Source of the DNA: Bacteroidales bacterium
GTDB taxonomy: Bacteria > Bacteroidota > Bacteroidia > Bacteroidales > M50B96
DNA: 64,000 nt
Assembly (NCBI GenBank): GCA_021740905.1
Contig: JAIOYV010000015.1
Location: forward strand, 22,119-86,118
Direction: 5' to 3'
Position numbers and translations under genes: made by a program. The notes under the pieces are model-generated. The model ran no database searches. It was not told the origin of the DNA and was given only the letters and a program-made list of their open reading frames with translations. This document shows, one piece after another, positions 53,699 to 63,877 of this stretch (the first letter of the stretch is position 1; every line of letters begins with the position of its first letter).

Positions 53699-53823
53699 AT
53701 GCAACTATTTTTTACTTTTTTATTTCAAGCTCATTTCGTGCAACCCACAACAATAAATAAATGTCCTCATTCTGTTTGCAAGAGTATACATATTTTCAGA
53801 AAGATTACTAAAAGCCAAAAGCT

Positions 53824-55968
53824 ATGATGACAAGGATTCCTACCATCCTATTTTCTGTTTTCCTTTTCACCGCATCGAATAGCTTTGCACAATATCTTGG
53901 GATTGGCTCGAACTGGTATTTTGGCGATCAGGCCGGCCTAACCTGGACAACGCTGCAATGCAATGGTGACCCAATGTATCTCATGGACGGTGGTCTTGCA
54001 ACGAACGAGGGCGTTGCTTCTATGTCCGACAACCAGGGAAATTTGTTGTTCTATACCGATGGGGTATCTGTATGGAACAAACTACATACGGTAATGCCCA
54101 ATTCATTGGCGACTTCAATTGGGGGAGAGCTTGCAGGTGACCTGTCTTCGACCCAATCCGCTTTAATTGTACCAAAGCCCCTGGATCCAAACACCTACTA
54201 TATATTTACCACCGATGCCGATCTTGGCACAGGAGGCCTGGCTTATTCACGTGTCGATATGCTTGCCAATGGTGGCCTGGGCGATATTGCCCAGTACGAA
54301 AAGAACGTCCCTTTGTTTAATCCATCAACGGAAAAAATTATGGCTGTAAACCACAGTAATGGCAGTAATATTTGGGTTATTACGCATCAATGGAACAACA
54401 ACCAGTTTAATGTGTATTTGGTTTCCAGTTTGGGGGTTCAGCTTAGTGCACCGATAATTTCAAATGTTGGTGCTCTACATTCAGGCGCAGTTGAAAACGC
54501 CCGTGGTTATATGAAAGCATCGCCCGGAGGGGGAAAGGTTTGCCTTGGAATTGAAGGGATGAACATCTGGGAATTATTTTCCTTCAACAATATGACCGGG
54601 CAATTGTCGAATGCCATTACACTATCTCACCCCTCGAACGACGATTGTTATGGAGTGGAGTTCTCGGCAGATGAACAATTCCTCTATGGAAGCGAGCACT
54701 GGGGCGTTGATTTGCACCAATGGGATGTTTCTTTGCCCTCATCTGCTGCCATATTAGCTAGCCATCAGATTGTGGGCACACTTACTTCTACGAACGGCGG
54801 TGCGCTTCAGTTAGGCCCCGATTCGAAAATTTATCATGCCAGGAACAATACACTTTATCTTGGCAGGATAAACGAACCATCCTTGCCTGGTACATTGTGC
54901 AACTATGTAGATCAGGCAATTTTACTTGGGCCTGATTTGGCAACGGCACGCAACTCGCAACATGGATTGCCATTCTTTCTTCCATCTTATTATTCTGATG
55001 CGCAACCACACTATGAGACCAATTGCGATCACGACACAGTCTTTTTTGAAACACCTAACCCACAATGCATCGATTCTGCTTTCTGGAATTTTAATTATCC
55101 ATCAACTAATCCGATTTATCATTTCGAGGGAACAGAAAGCGAAGCTTGGTTTATATATTCCATTGGCGGCATTTATACTGTTGAATTGATCACCCAATTT
55201 GGAAATAATTTCGATACTTTTTACACCGATGTAAATTTCTCTCAAACACCCCATGTAAACCTTGGACCTGATGTTACGCTTTGTGATGGTGATTCCCTCA
55301 TTTTTGATTTATCCTATAACGACCTGTATGCCATTGACGGTTCCTGCGATTATTTGTGGGAAGCAGATTTGGGAGCACAATCCTTTTTCGATTCCTCTGC
55401 GAATTATCTAATAGACACAACGGGCACCTACTATGTAACAGTTTACAACGATCCTATTTGCGGATCAGCATCTGATACCATCAATGTGGTTTTCAATCCT
55501 ACCCCGATAATTGATTTTGGAGGTGATACGATAAATCCTGGACTCCTTCCCTTTGTTCTTAACCCAAACTCCACAGGAACAAGCTATCAATGGTCGGATG
55601 GCACTTCAGACACAATAACAACAGTGTATATACCGGGCCAGTATAGTGTAACTATCACAAATGTCTACGGTTGCGTTGGTGAAGGCAGTGTACTTGTTTT
55701 TGCGTCAGGAATTGAAGAAAATGGCATTGAAAACCATTTTTTAATATTTCCGAATCCCACACAAAACAAGCTTTATATTTCTTTTGATCGGGTTCAGGTT
55801 GATGAGATTCAAATCTACAGTTCATCGGGAAAGCAAATATCACATTTCACCCATATTGAAAGCACCCTTGAGGTAAACACTCAACATCTATCCGAAGGGA
55901 TTTATTTTGTGAAGATATTGACAAAGGATAATGAAGTAGCGATTAAGTCATTTTCGGTGATAAGGTAA
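53824..55968 (+). CDS. T9SS-exported propeller/Ig-repeat protein, paralogue 3
   Basis: A 714-residue protein, the shortest of the five. The signal peptide MMTRIPTILFSVFLFTASNS ends at FAQ; the second ATG is an equally good start. The N-terminal domain (about 24-390) has GSNWYFGDQAGLTWTTLQCN, LLFYTDGVSVWN, RGYMKASPGGGKV and EFSADEQFLYGSEHWGVDLH. A PKD-like segment (AFWNFNYPSTNPIYHFEGT) is followed by only two Ig-like repeats (VNLGPDVTLCDGDSLIFDLS; IDFGGDTINPGLLPFVLNPN). The type A sorting domain runs from LIFPNPTQNKLYISFDRV to KSFSVIR. The conserved N-terminal domain is the constant part of the family, and the Ig-like stalk is reduced here to near its minimum. Confidence 0.88.
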   Translation: MMTRIPTILFSVFLFTASNSFAQYLGIGSNWYFGDQAGLTWTTLQCNGDPMYLMDGGLATNEGVASMSDNQGNLLFYTDGVSVWNKLHTVMPNSLATSIGGELAGDLSSTQSALIVPKPLDPNTYYIFTTDADLGTGGLAYSRVDMLANGGLGDIAQYEKNVPLFNPSTEKIMAVNHSNGSNIWVITHQWNNNQFNVYLVSSLGVQLSAPIISNVGALHSGAVENARGYMKASPGGGKVCLGIEGMNIWELFSFNNMTGQLSNAITLSHPSNDDCYGVEFSADEQFLYGSEHWGVDLHQWDVSLPSSAAILASHQIVGTLTSTNGGALQLGPDSKIYHARNNTLYLGRINEPSLPGTLCNYVDQAILLGPDLATARNSQHGLPFFLPSYYSDAQPHYETNCDHDTVFFETPNPQCIDSAFWNFNYPSTNPIYHFEGTESEAWFIYSIGGIYTVELITQFGNNFDTFYTDVNFSQTPHVNLGPDVTLCDGDSLIFDLSYNDLYAIDGSCDYLWEADLGAQSFFDSSANYLIDTTGTYYVTVYNDPICGSASDTINVVFNPTPIIDFGGDTINPGLLPFVLNPNSTGTSYQWSDGTSDTITTVYIPGQYSVTITNVYGCVGEGSVLVFASGIEENGIENHFLIFPNPTQNKLYISFDRVQVDEIQIYSSSGKQISHFTHIESTLEVNTQHLSEGIYFVKILTKDNEVAIKSFSVIR

Positions 55969-56060
55969 AATATTTCCATTGGAATTGTGTCGCCACCTAA
56001 AGGGCCATCTATTTTGTTTGGGTTATTGTTCTACCATACTTCCGCTCTAAACCGGAGCTA
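55969..56060. repeat. 3'-flank repeat with truncated CTACCATACT element
   Basis: The segment matching ATTTCCATTGGAATTGTGTC and CGCCACCTAAAGGGCCAT is closely similar to the flank of paralogue 1 at 50607-50650, so the 3' flanks were duplicated with the genes. CTACCATACTTCCGC at 56031-56045 is the left arm of the element at 50668. Its right arm is missing, and a small CCGGAGC hairpin takes its place. Confidence 0.65.
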
Positions 56061-56168
56061 ATAATATAAAAAAAAAGAATCAGCGGGTAAAGGAGAACCA
56101 TTTTAATAGTGTATCTTGTAGCAATAAAAAAAATCAATTTTTGGTAATGTCGAAAAAGAAATAATAGA

Positions 56169-59100
56169 ATGAAAGCCCTTTCAAAATTATTCTTGACTTA
56201 TTTATTCTGCCTTGTATTTGTTTCTGTTTACGGGCAGGGCGAAGGTAATATTTGGTATTTCGGCGATTATGCAGGATTGGACTTTAACTCCGGTGCACCA
56301 GTCCCTCTTACCAACGGAGCTTTGGTCACTATGGAAGGTTGTGCTACGATATGCAATTCCGATGGCGGACTTTTGTTTTACACCGATGGTATTACGGTTT
56401 GGAATAAGTACCATCAACCTATGGCCAATTCTATGGCCAATTCCCCCGGAGGACAGCTTCAAGGAGACCCCTCTTCAACACAGTCGGGGGTTATTGTGCC
56501 TGTTCCACTCGACTCGCTTACTTATTATATTTTCACAGTTGACAATAACACTGGGCCGGGTGGTTGTTGTTATTCAATGGTTGATATGAACGCAAACGGG
56601 GGGCTTGGCGATGTGATTTTGGCCAGTAAAAACACCTTGTTGTTTACCCCGTCAACTGAAAAAATTGCCGCTGTGCTCCACGATAATGGAACCGATATAT
56701 GGGTGGTTGCCCACCCGTGGAATACGGCACATTTTTATGCCTATCTGGTCACCGCATCGGGTATCTCCAGTACTCCTGTTATTTCATCGGCAGGTACGGT
56801 GCTTTCGACTTTTGTGAACAATAGCCACGGCTACTTAAAACCTTCGCCAGATGGGAGCTTGGTTTGTTCGGCACTCGAATTCCTCAACAAAATAGAAATG
56901 TTCCACTTCGACAAAATAACTGGACAATTGACCTTTTACTTTTCAACAGCCAATAATATCCCAGATGCTTATGGGGTTGAGTTCTCCCCCAATGGGTCAA
57001 TCCTATATGGAAGCTGTAGGTGGGGGGATGCCCTATTTCAATGGGATCTTTCGTCGGGTACGGCAGCTCTGATTTTAGCATCCCAAACACAAGTCGCCAC
57101 ACTTTCAACAGTTAATGGAGGTGCACTTCAATTGGCTCGCGATGGCAAGATATACCTGGCACGGACTTATGAGAATTACCTGGGTGTTATTAATTCTCCA
57201 AACTATCTTGGAGGTGGGGTTAACGGGTGCCATTATCAGGATTCGGTCGTTTATTTGGCAGGCAAAACTTCAAGGCAGGGTTTGCCCACTTTTATCTCTT
57301 CGTATTTTAGTCCCGGCGATTTTTATTTTACCAATTTCTGTCTTGGAGACACTACCGTATTCACACTGGCCGACACCTCCTTGGTCGATTCTGTATTTTG
57401 GAATTTCGACGATCCCCTATCGGGCAGTAATAGCTCTACGTTGTTTAATCCCGTGCATTTATTTAGTGGTTCCGGTATGTATAATGTTATGTTGATTACA
57501 TATACCTCCTTACAAATAGATACATCATATCAGGAGGTACAGATCTTTGCTTATCCTGATGTGTTTCTGGGAAACGATACCGTTGTTTGCGACGCAAATC
57601 CTATCTGCCTTGATGCAGGAAACCCCGGCAGCAATTTTTTGTGGCACAATGGCAGTATATCACAAATGATTTATCTGAATCCTGCCGACACATCCATCTG
57701 TTGGGTTACCGTTTCGGTCAATCAATGTATTTCTTACGACACGATCACCGTTTACTCCATTCAAAATACGGCATCCATTGCTAGTGGTAATTTGCTGTGT
57801 TTCCAGGACGAGGTGTCTCTATCTTTTACAGGGAATGTCAGCAATAATGCCAATTTACACTGGGACTTCGGGAGTGCCAATATAGTAAGTGGATCGGGCA
57901 TTGGCCCTTACCAGATTAATTACACCGACACAGGCACATACGAAATTAGTCTTTTTGTTACCGAAGGCTTCTGTTATACCGATACTGTTTCGCTTCAATT
58001 GACCAATCCTTCGGGGATAGAACTGGAGATTTCGGGCACCGATGTCAGTTGTTATGGTGGATCCACCGGGACGGTTGACCTAACTGTGATAGGAGATTAC
58101 AGTACCTACGATTATATCTGGAGCATGGGCTATACTTCGGAAGACCTTTCGGCAATTCCAGCTGGAAATTATCAGGTAACCGTGTACTATAATCCCTGGT
58201 GCACCGATACAATTTCATACAAAATCAAACAACCATCATCAGCAATTACCGGGCTAGCGCACGGGCACGATGTGTTATGTTATGGAGAAAACAATGGCTT
58301 TGTAGATTTGACAACTACCGGTGGTACGCCACCCTACACCTTTTTATGGAGCCTGAATGGACAAACGTCGGAAGATATTGAAAATTTATCCGCAGGCATC
58401 TACACAGTTACCATTCAGGATTCCTTAAACTGTTCCTCATCGAAACAGGTGATAATTGACGAACCCGACCATCTTAAAGTGGAAGCATCACCTGATGTGA
58501 TTATATGTATTGGAGAATCAGCAGTGTTAACGGCCAATGCGCTTGGGGGAGTCCCACCTTATACCTACGAATGGATTGGTGTGGGCTCAGCCGGATGTAT
58601 AACAATGTCACCAATCATAGAAACAAACTATTATGTCCAGGTCACCGATAGCAACCATTGTAAATCGGATACTGCATCCGTAACAATATCTTTATATCCA
58701 CCGGTTACCAGTTTTGCCACGGTTCAGGACGATACAATTTGTTTCGGGGATTCAACCTTTATTTTTGCCAATTTTAGTGGGGGGAATGGTGGCCCCTATT
58801 CCTGTTTTATCAACGGTGATGAAACAAGTATTCCTGTATTTGTGAAGCCCGACACAACGGTTACCTACACCATCGTAGGATACGACGATTGTGGTTCACC
58901 TGCAGTTTCTTCTTCGGTTACCGTGCACGTAATGATGCCAACCTATACTAATTTTGCCTCTACTGTTATGGAAGGCTGCCAACCCCTTAAAGTGAATTTC
59001 TTTGCATTGGACTCCGAGCCCGGACAAACCTATTTTTGGAGTTTCGAAGATTGCGATGGACATGATTTTAGTTACAATAGAAACCCAACACATATATATG

Positions 59101-59735
59101 AAACAGCCGGGGTTTGGGACGTAAGCCTGGATATTTCCACACCTTTTGGGTGTAAGTTTACCCTACAATATTCCGATATGATTTCGGTATACCCAAAGCC
59201 TGATGCCAATTTCGTAGCCGATCCTCAAACCGTGAACATTCTCGACCCAACTATCTTTTTCGATAACATGTCTTACCCTTTTTCAAATTGCTATTGGGAT
59301 TTTGGAGATGGCAATACCGATTCAGGCTATCTAAATGAAACCTCTCATACTTATTCTGATACAGGTCAGTTTTTAGTAACCCTGTTGGCCGTGGGCGACT
59401 ACGGTTGCCAGGATACAATCACACTTCTTGTAAAGGTAGAAGATGTGAGTGAGTTTTATATGCCCAATGCTTTTAATCCGAATAGTGCACTTCCTGAAAA
59501 CCGTATTTTCAAACCTCTTATCTATGGCCTTGACACCGACCATTACCACATGATGATCTACGACCGTTGGGGAGAACCCATATTTGAAACCTTCGATTAT
59601 TATCATGGATGGGATGGCCGGGTTAAAAATAAGTCAATCGCGCCAATAGGGGCTTATGTGTGGATCGTTGAATATCGTGATCAAAGAGGGAAACCATATA
59701 GGGAATCGGGGAGTGTACTTGTTATTGATAAATAG
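56169..59735 (+). CDS. T9SS-exported propeller protein with SprB/PKD repeats and type B sorting domain, paralogue 4
   Basis: An 1188-residue protein. The signal peptide MKALSKLFLTYLFCLVFVSV ends at YGQ. The N-terminal propeller-like domain (about 24-385) is family-typical but divergent: GNIWYFGDYAGLDFNSGAPV, LLFYTDGITVWNKYHQPM, DPSSTQSGVIVPVPL, HGYLKPSPDGSLV and EFSPNGSILYGS. Downstream are PKD-like segments (VFWNFDDPLSGSN; CYWDFGDGNTDSGYLNE), two SprB-like repeats (DVSCYGGSTGTVDLTVIGD; DVLCYGENNGFVDLTTTGGT) and further PKD/Ig modules. The C-terminus is a type B sorting domain (gliding-motility-associated type): FYMPNAFNPNSALPENRIFK, MMIYDRWGEPIFETFDYYHG, APIGAYVWIVEYRDQRGKPY. The four neighbours have type A, so this one may use a different attachment route or partner. 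Confidence 0.9.
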   Translation: MKALSKLFLTYLFCLVFVSVYGQGEGNIWYFGDYAGLDFNSGAPVPLTNGALVTMEGCATICNSDGGLLFYTDGITVWNKYHQPMANSMANSPGGQLQGDPSSTQSGVIVPVPLDSLTYYIFTVDNNTGPGGCCYSMVDMNANGGLGDVILASKNTLLFTPSTEKIAAVLHDNGTDIWVVAHPWNTAHFYAYLVTASGISSTPVISSAGTVLSTFVNNSHGYLKPSPDGSLVCSALEFLNKIEMFHFDKITGQLTFYFSTANNIPDAYGVEFSPNGSILYGSCRWGDALFQWDLSSGTAALILASQTQVATLSTVNGGALQLARDGKIYLARTYENYLGVINSPNYLGGGVNGCHYQDSVVYLAGKTSRQGLPTFISSYFSPGDFYFTNFCLGDTTVFTLADTSLVDSVFWNFDDPLSGSNSSTLFNPVHLFSGSGMYNVMLITYTSLQIDTSYQEVQIFAYPDVFLGNDTVVCDANPICLDAGNPGSNFLWHNGSISQMIYLNPADTSICWVTVSVNQCISYDTITVYSIQNTASIASGNLLCFQDEVSLSFTGNVSNNANLHWDFGSANIVSGSGIGPYQINYTDTGTYEISLFVTEGFCYTDTVSLQLTNPSGIELEISGTDVSCYGGSTGTVDLTVIGDYSTYDYIWSMGYTSEDLSAIPAGNYQVTVYYNPWCTDTISYKIKQPSSAITGLAHGHDVLCYGENNGFVDLTTTGGTPPYTFLWSLNGQTSEDIENLSAGIYTVTIQDSLNCSSSKQVIIDEPDHLKVEASPDVIICIGESAVLTANALGGVPPYTYEWIGVGSAGCITMSPIIETNYYVQVTDSNHCKSDTASVTISLYPPVTSFATVQDDTICFGDSTFIFANFSGGNGGPYSCFINGDETSIPVFVKPDTTVTYTIVGYDDCGSPAVSSSVTVHVMMPTYTNFASTVMEGCQPLKVNFFALDSEPGQTYFWSFEDCDGHDFSYNRNPTHIYETAGVWDVSLDISTPFGCKFTLQYSDMISVYPKPDANFVADPQTVNILDPTIFFDNMSYPFSNCYWDFGDGNTDSGYLNETSHTYSDTGQFLVTLLAVGDYGCQDTITLLVKVEDVSEFYMPNAFNPNSALPENRIFKPLIYGLDTDHYHMMIYDRWGEPIFETFDYYHGWDGRVKNKSIAPIGAYVWIVEYRDQRGKPYRESGSVLVIDK

Positions 59736-60323
59736 GATCAAGACAAATTAGCTTTGAAGATTGACGATGTGGACAAGGATTGGCAAAGTCTTTTATGGCA
59801 TCCTCTATTTATATTTGCCATAGTAATAGGAAGGTTGTGAGGCTCCATTAAGTTTTGTTTTAATCCACTTTCTGGATAAATAATGTAACCAATCATGCCA
59901 TCAGTCAATAATCATTTCTCAATTCTTGGATTTTGCCTTAATTCCGGATTATATTTTTGTACATTTTAAAATTTCGGCTCATCAATAGCCCCGTCCTTTA
60001 GGTTGGGATATACTGATAAACAAGTTGATATGGGCAAAAGTCCAATAGGGTAAATGCGGAAATCTATCCCGTTTGCGGTATATCAAGAAATGTTGAAAAC
60101 ATTAGCAAGCCTATTCAAGGGAGTTGGTTGAAAAACTGGAGTATTTTTATCAAAATGAAGTAAAGAAGTTCAGTCTTCCAGGGTATGAAAGTGGGCCAGG
60201 GCCGCCTCGCTGTTGTGCAGTATCGGTTAAGGGAAGTATAAATAAGCATGAATTTTCATTTTCATTTCAAAAAGTGGAACAGATGGATTAACTTTGTAGC
60301 AAATTAATGTTGACCCAATTACA
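59736..60323. other. Non-coding gap before paralogue 5
   Basis: About 590 bases with no recognisable gene. Short stop-free stretches are present near 60030-60170 on the plus strand but lack starts and recognisable similarity. The only usable signal is a TAACTTTG promoter box near the downstream end. Confidence 0.4.
60289..60296 (+). promoter_or_regulatory. Candidate -7 box for paralogue 5
   Basis: TAACTTTG matches the Bacteroidota TAnnTTTG consensus, 27 bases upstream of the ATG at 60324. It suggests that paralogue 5 has its own promoter. Confidence 0.5.
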
Positions 60324-63300
60324 ATGAAGTTTAAAATTTCGATACTTGTTTTAATCTTACTGGCCTGGTTCAATGGTTTTGCTCAATTCCCCGGGCCCGG
60401 CTCGAACTGGTACTTTGGATACCAGGCAGGGCTAAGCTGGAATACCTTACAAACTAATGGCGACCCAATGTACTTGATGGATGGCCAGATGATTACCAAC
60501 GATGGAGTGGCTGCCGTTTCCGACCTCTTGGGCAATTTGCTTTTTTACACCGATGGCATTCTTGTGTGGGATGCTTCCCACCAGGTGATGTCGAATTCTG
60601 CAACCACCTCGGCGGGCGGCTCGCTCACCGGCCATTTTTCTTCCACCCAATCAGCTGTAATAGCCCCGAAGCCAATGGACGGGAATACCTTTTATATTTT
60701 TACTGTGGATGCCAATCTTGGGACCAATGGGCTTGCGTATTCGCGGGTCGATATGACTGCCAATGGCGGTTTGGGTGACATTGTGCTGAGCGAGAAAAAC
60801 ATTCCTTTGTTCAACCCGGCCACCGAAAAGATAACCATAGTCCAACATGCCAATTTTGTGAATATATGGGTGATTACTCACAAATGGAACAGCAACCAAT
60901 TTAATGTGTACCTTGTAAATACTTCGGGGGTACAGGCTTCTACACCGGTAATATCAAATGTCGGTCTTGTGCATACGGGATCAGCAGATAATGCAAAAGG
61001 ATATTTAAAGGCTTCGCCCGATGGAAGCAAGGTTGCTTTGGGTATTTACGCAATGGACAAATGGGAATTGTTCGATTTCAACAAAACAACCGGTCAGTTA
61101 TCCAATCCGGTTACACTTACACATTCCAGCAACGACCACAGCTATGGTGTCGAATTCTCACCCGACGGGCACTACCTATATGGGAGCGAGGCGGCAGGTT
61201 CCGATATTCATCAATGGGATGTATCCCTAACAAACCCGACAGCTATTATCACCTCTCATCAAGTTGTTGGATCGTGCAGCGTTACCTTTGGGGGAGCGCT
61301 TCAGTTGGCGCCCGATGGGAAGATATACCTGGCAAGGCCAAACCAAAAATACCTGGGAAGGATAAACTCGCCAAACATGAGCGGCCTGGCTTGTAATTAT
61401 GTAGATCAGGCCATATTGCTCGGGCCAAGTACCGCTTTGGCCAAAACCTCTACCAAGGGTTTGCCTTACTGCATCAATAGTTCTTTTTTCCTTCAAGCCG
61501 AATTTGGCCACGAAACAAACTGTGAAAGCGATACTGTATGGTTTTATATCCCCAATCCGCAAGGCTTGGACATGGCCTATTGGAACTTTGACTGGCCAAG
61601 CACCAACCCTGCCGACCATGCGCAAAGCTCCAACGACTCGATTTTTTTTGTGTATAACGCGGCCGGGGTGTATACAGTACGGTTGATTACCGAGCGTGAC
61701 CAGATTCTCGATACGGTTTTCAATACTGTCTATTTCGCCCAAACCCCACAAGTAAACCTGGGCGCCGATGTCACTTTGTGCGAAGATGAAACCCTTTACT
61801 TCGATCTGAGTTTTAATGATTCTTTAGCGGTAGACGGATCCTGCGATTATTTTTGGCAAGCGGTCCTAAGTACCCAAACTTTTTACGATTCAACAGCTAC
61901 CTACCTTATCGACAAGCCTGGCACCTACACCGTGACAGTTTCGTCCGATTCGATATGTGGCTCGGTAACCGATCAATTTCAGGTTAGCTATAATAATTTG
62001 GTTGCCTCGCTGGGTATCGACATAACCAGTGGTTTATGCGTAGGGAATATCCATACCCTTGATGCCACTTATTCCAATACAGCGTATGGAACCTCTGAGT
62101 ATACCTGGAATACAGGTTCCACGGCAGCAAGCATCAATGTAGGATCAACTGGCATTTATTCGGTTACTATTGTGAATGGATCGTGCACCGATATCGATTC
62201 GATCTATGTCGAGTTCGACAACCCGATTGTTCCGCCTTTAGGGCCTGATAAATTTATTTGCAACGGGAGCACGGTTGCCTTAAATGCCGCCAATGCCGGA
62301 GCTAACTATGCCTGGTCGGATGGAACCTTCAACCAAACCCTGATGGCCAGCCAACCCGGCGCTTATTCCGTGACCATTACCAACGACTGCGGAAGCCTTG
62401 TGGACAATATAGTCTTAACCGCTCTCGATATCCCCGATGTTGATTTAGGCGATGATATTACTATATGCGATGGTTCACCGGCCAACCTCGATGCCTACGT
62501 GGCCAATTCCACTTATCTCTGGTCGACCGGTTCGGTATTGCAACAGATTCCAATTTTTACAGGAGGGAATTATTCGGTTACAGTAACCAATGAGTGTGGA
62601 TCGAACACCGACGAAATTTTTGTGTTTGCCGACACGCCCTTGCCAAATTCTTACCTCGGTGGCGACACAATAGTTTGCAGTGGATTTGTGCTCGATTGCG
62701 GCTATCCCAACCTGGAGTATTACTGGTCGAACAACGAAACCACACAAGCTATTACCATTACGCAAAGCGATGTGTATAGCCTCGAAGCGACCAATGCCTG
62801 TGGGAGCTACACCGACGATATTTCGATTGATATTATTGAATTGAATCTCGATCTGGGAGGAGACACGGTTTTATGTCCTGGCTCCAGCCTCACCCTTGAT
62901 GCCCAAAACCCGGGTTCGGAGTATAACTGGTCGAACTTAGCCACCTCACAAACTATCCAGATCAACCAACCCGGAACGGTTTGGGTACAAGTGACCAACG
63001 AATGTGAAACCAAAAGCGACACCCTCCAGGTTACGGAATACAATATTAACCTCGATATTGGCAATGACACAACTTTCTGCGAAGGTGATGTGCTGATCCT
63101 CGATGCCCAACACCCTGGCGCAAGCTACCTTTGGTCGACCAGCCAAACCAGCCAAACCATCGAAGCTTTGCAGACCGGCTTGTATGCCTTGACAGTCTCA
63201 CACTACTGCGGCAACCTAACGGATGAAATCAATGTAACCGTAAATCCAAGCCCGATAATTAATTTTGGGGCCGATACCCTTCTCATTATTGGAGGGCAGC

Positions 63301-63722
63301 CCATTGTTCTCAATCCCAATGCAACTGGGACAAGCTATCTTTGGTCCGATGGAACATCCGGCGCAACTGCTACGGCCCCCGTCCCAAACACCTACAGCGT
63401 GACCATTACCAATGAGTATGGCTGCACAGGAATGGGAAGCGTGAAGGTGATGTACCAGATTGGCATTGAAGAATCGAGTATTGAAGATCAAATCACTCTT
63501 TATCCCAACCCGGTCCAGCATAAACTTTTCATATCCACAGGCGATTTACGAACAGAGGAAATCCGTATTTACAATTCCATTGGCAGCCTCATATCTCAAA
63601 TCAAAAATGCGGAAGGAACAATTGAAGTAAACACATCCAATTTTTCCGAAGGGATTTATTTTGTGAAGATAAGGACAAAGGACAATGAGCTTTTGATAAA
63701 GCCCTTTTCGGTGGTACGGTAA
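60324..63722 (+). CDS. T9SS-exported propeller/Ig-repeat protein, paralogue 5
   Basis: A 1132-residue protein, almost the same length and layout as paralogue 1. The signal peptide MKFKISILVLILLAWFNG ends at FAQ. The N-terminal domain (about 22-390) has GSNWYFGYQAGLSWNTLQTN, LLFYTDGILVWD, FSSTQSAVIAPKPMDGN, KGYLKASPDGSKVALGI, EFSPDGHYLYGSEAAGSDIH and GGALQLAPDGKIYLARPNQK. A PKD-like segment (AYWNFDWPSTNPADHAQSS) follows, then about seven Ig-like repeats (LDLGGDTVLCPGSSLTLDAQ type) and a type A sorting domain (LYPNPVQHKLFISTGDLRTE to KPFSVVR). G and C at third codon positions look more frequent than in paralogues 1-3, by eye. Paralogues 1 and 5 align repeat by repeat, including the VCSGFVLDCGYP repeat. 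Confidence 0.88.
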   Translation: MKFKISILVLILLAWFNGFAQFPGPGSNWYFGYQAGLSWNTLQTNGDPMYLMDGQMITNDGVAAVSDLLGNLLFYTDGILVWDASHQVMSNSATTSAGGSLTGHFSSTQSAVIAPKPMDGNTFYIFTVDANLGTNGLAYSRVDMTANGGLGDIVLSEKNIPLFNPATEKITIVQHANFVNIWVITHKWNSNQFNVYLVNTSGVQASTPVISNVGLVHTGSADNAKGYLKASPDGSKVALGIYAMDKWELFDFNKTTGQLSNPVTLTHSSNDHSYGVEFSPDGHYLYGSEAAGSDIHQWDVSLTNPTAIITSHQVVGSCSVTFGGALQLAPDGKIYLARPNQKYLGRINSPNMSGLACNYVDQAILLGPSTALAKTSTKGLPYCINSSFFLQAEFGHETNCESDTVWFYIPNPQGLDMAYWNFDWPSTNPADHAQSSNDSIFFVYNAAGVYTVRLITERDQILDTVFNTVYFAQTPQVNLGADVTLCEDETLYFDLSFNDSLAVDGSCDYFWQAVLSTQTFYDSTATYLIDKPGTYTVTVSSDSICGSVTDQFQVSYNNLVASLGIDITSGLCVGNIHTLDATYSNTAYGTSEYTWNTGSTAASINVGSTGIYSVTIVNGSCTDIDSIYVEFDNPIVPPLGPDKFICNGSTVALNAANAGANYAWSDGTFNQTLMASQPGAYSVTITNDCGSLVDNIVLTALDIPDVDLGDDITICDGSPANLDAYVANSTYLWSTGSVLQQIPIFTGGNYSVTVTNECGSNTDEIFVFADTPLPNSYLGGDTIVCSGFVLDCGYPNLEYYWSNNETTQAITITQSDVYSLEATNACGSYTDDISIDIIELNLDLGGDTVLCPGSSLTLDAQNPGSEYNWSNLATSQTIQINQPGTVWVQVTNECETKSDTLQVTEYNINLDIGNDTTFCEGDVLILDAQHPGASYLWSTSQTSQTIEALQTGLYALTVSHYCGNLTDEINVTVNPSPIINFGADTLLIIGGQPIVLNPNATGTSYLWSDGTSGATATAPVPNTYSVTITNEYGCTGMGSVKVMYQIGIEESSIEDQITLYPNPVQHKLFISTGDLRTEEIRIYNSIGSLISQIKNAEGTIEVNTSNFSEGIYFVKIRTKDNELLIKPFSVVR

Positions 63723-63726
63723 AAAT

Positions 63727-63807
63727 ATGGCAAATCTTAAAGTAATAAAAACGGAAAGCGAATAGGATGCAGCACTGGAGAGGTTGGATGAAATATTTGA
63801 TGCCCCT
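63727..63807 (+). pseudogene. Decayed start of a HigA-like antitoxin gene
   Basis: From the ATG at 63727 the frame reads MANLKVIKTESE, a TAG stop at 63763, then DAALERLDEIFDAP. This is the conserved N-terminus of HigA-type helix-turn-helix antitoxins, in which the stop position is normally a Tyr or similar residue. The similarity ends after FDA, where the sequence changes to AT-rich DNA. The rest of the antitoxin and any toxin partner are missing from the window. It begins 5 bases after the stop of paralogue 5. Confidence 0.5.
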
Positions 63808-63877
63808 TTTATAATAATCCTTCACTATTTTTATTTCCCCAAAATCCAGTACATTTGACTCCTGTCTTTTCATAATA

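Noticed and set aside
61227..61751. 174-codon minus-strand frame inside paralogue 5
   Set aside because: Equivalent shadow frames occur opposite the same domain in the other paralogues; they reflect codon usage, not a gene.
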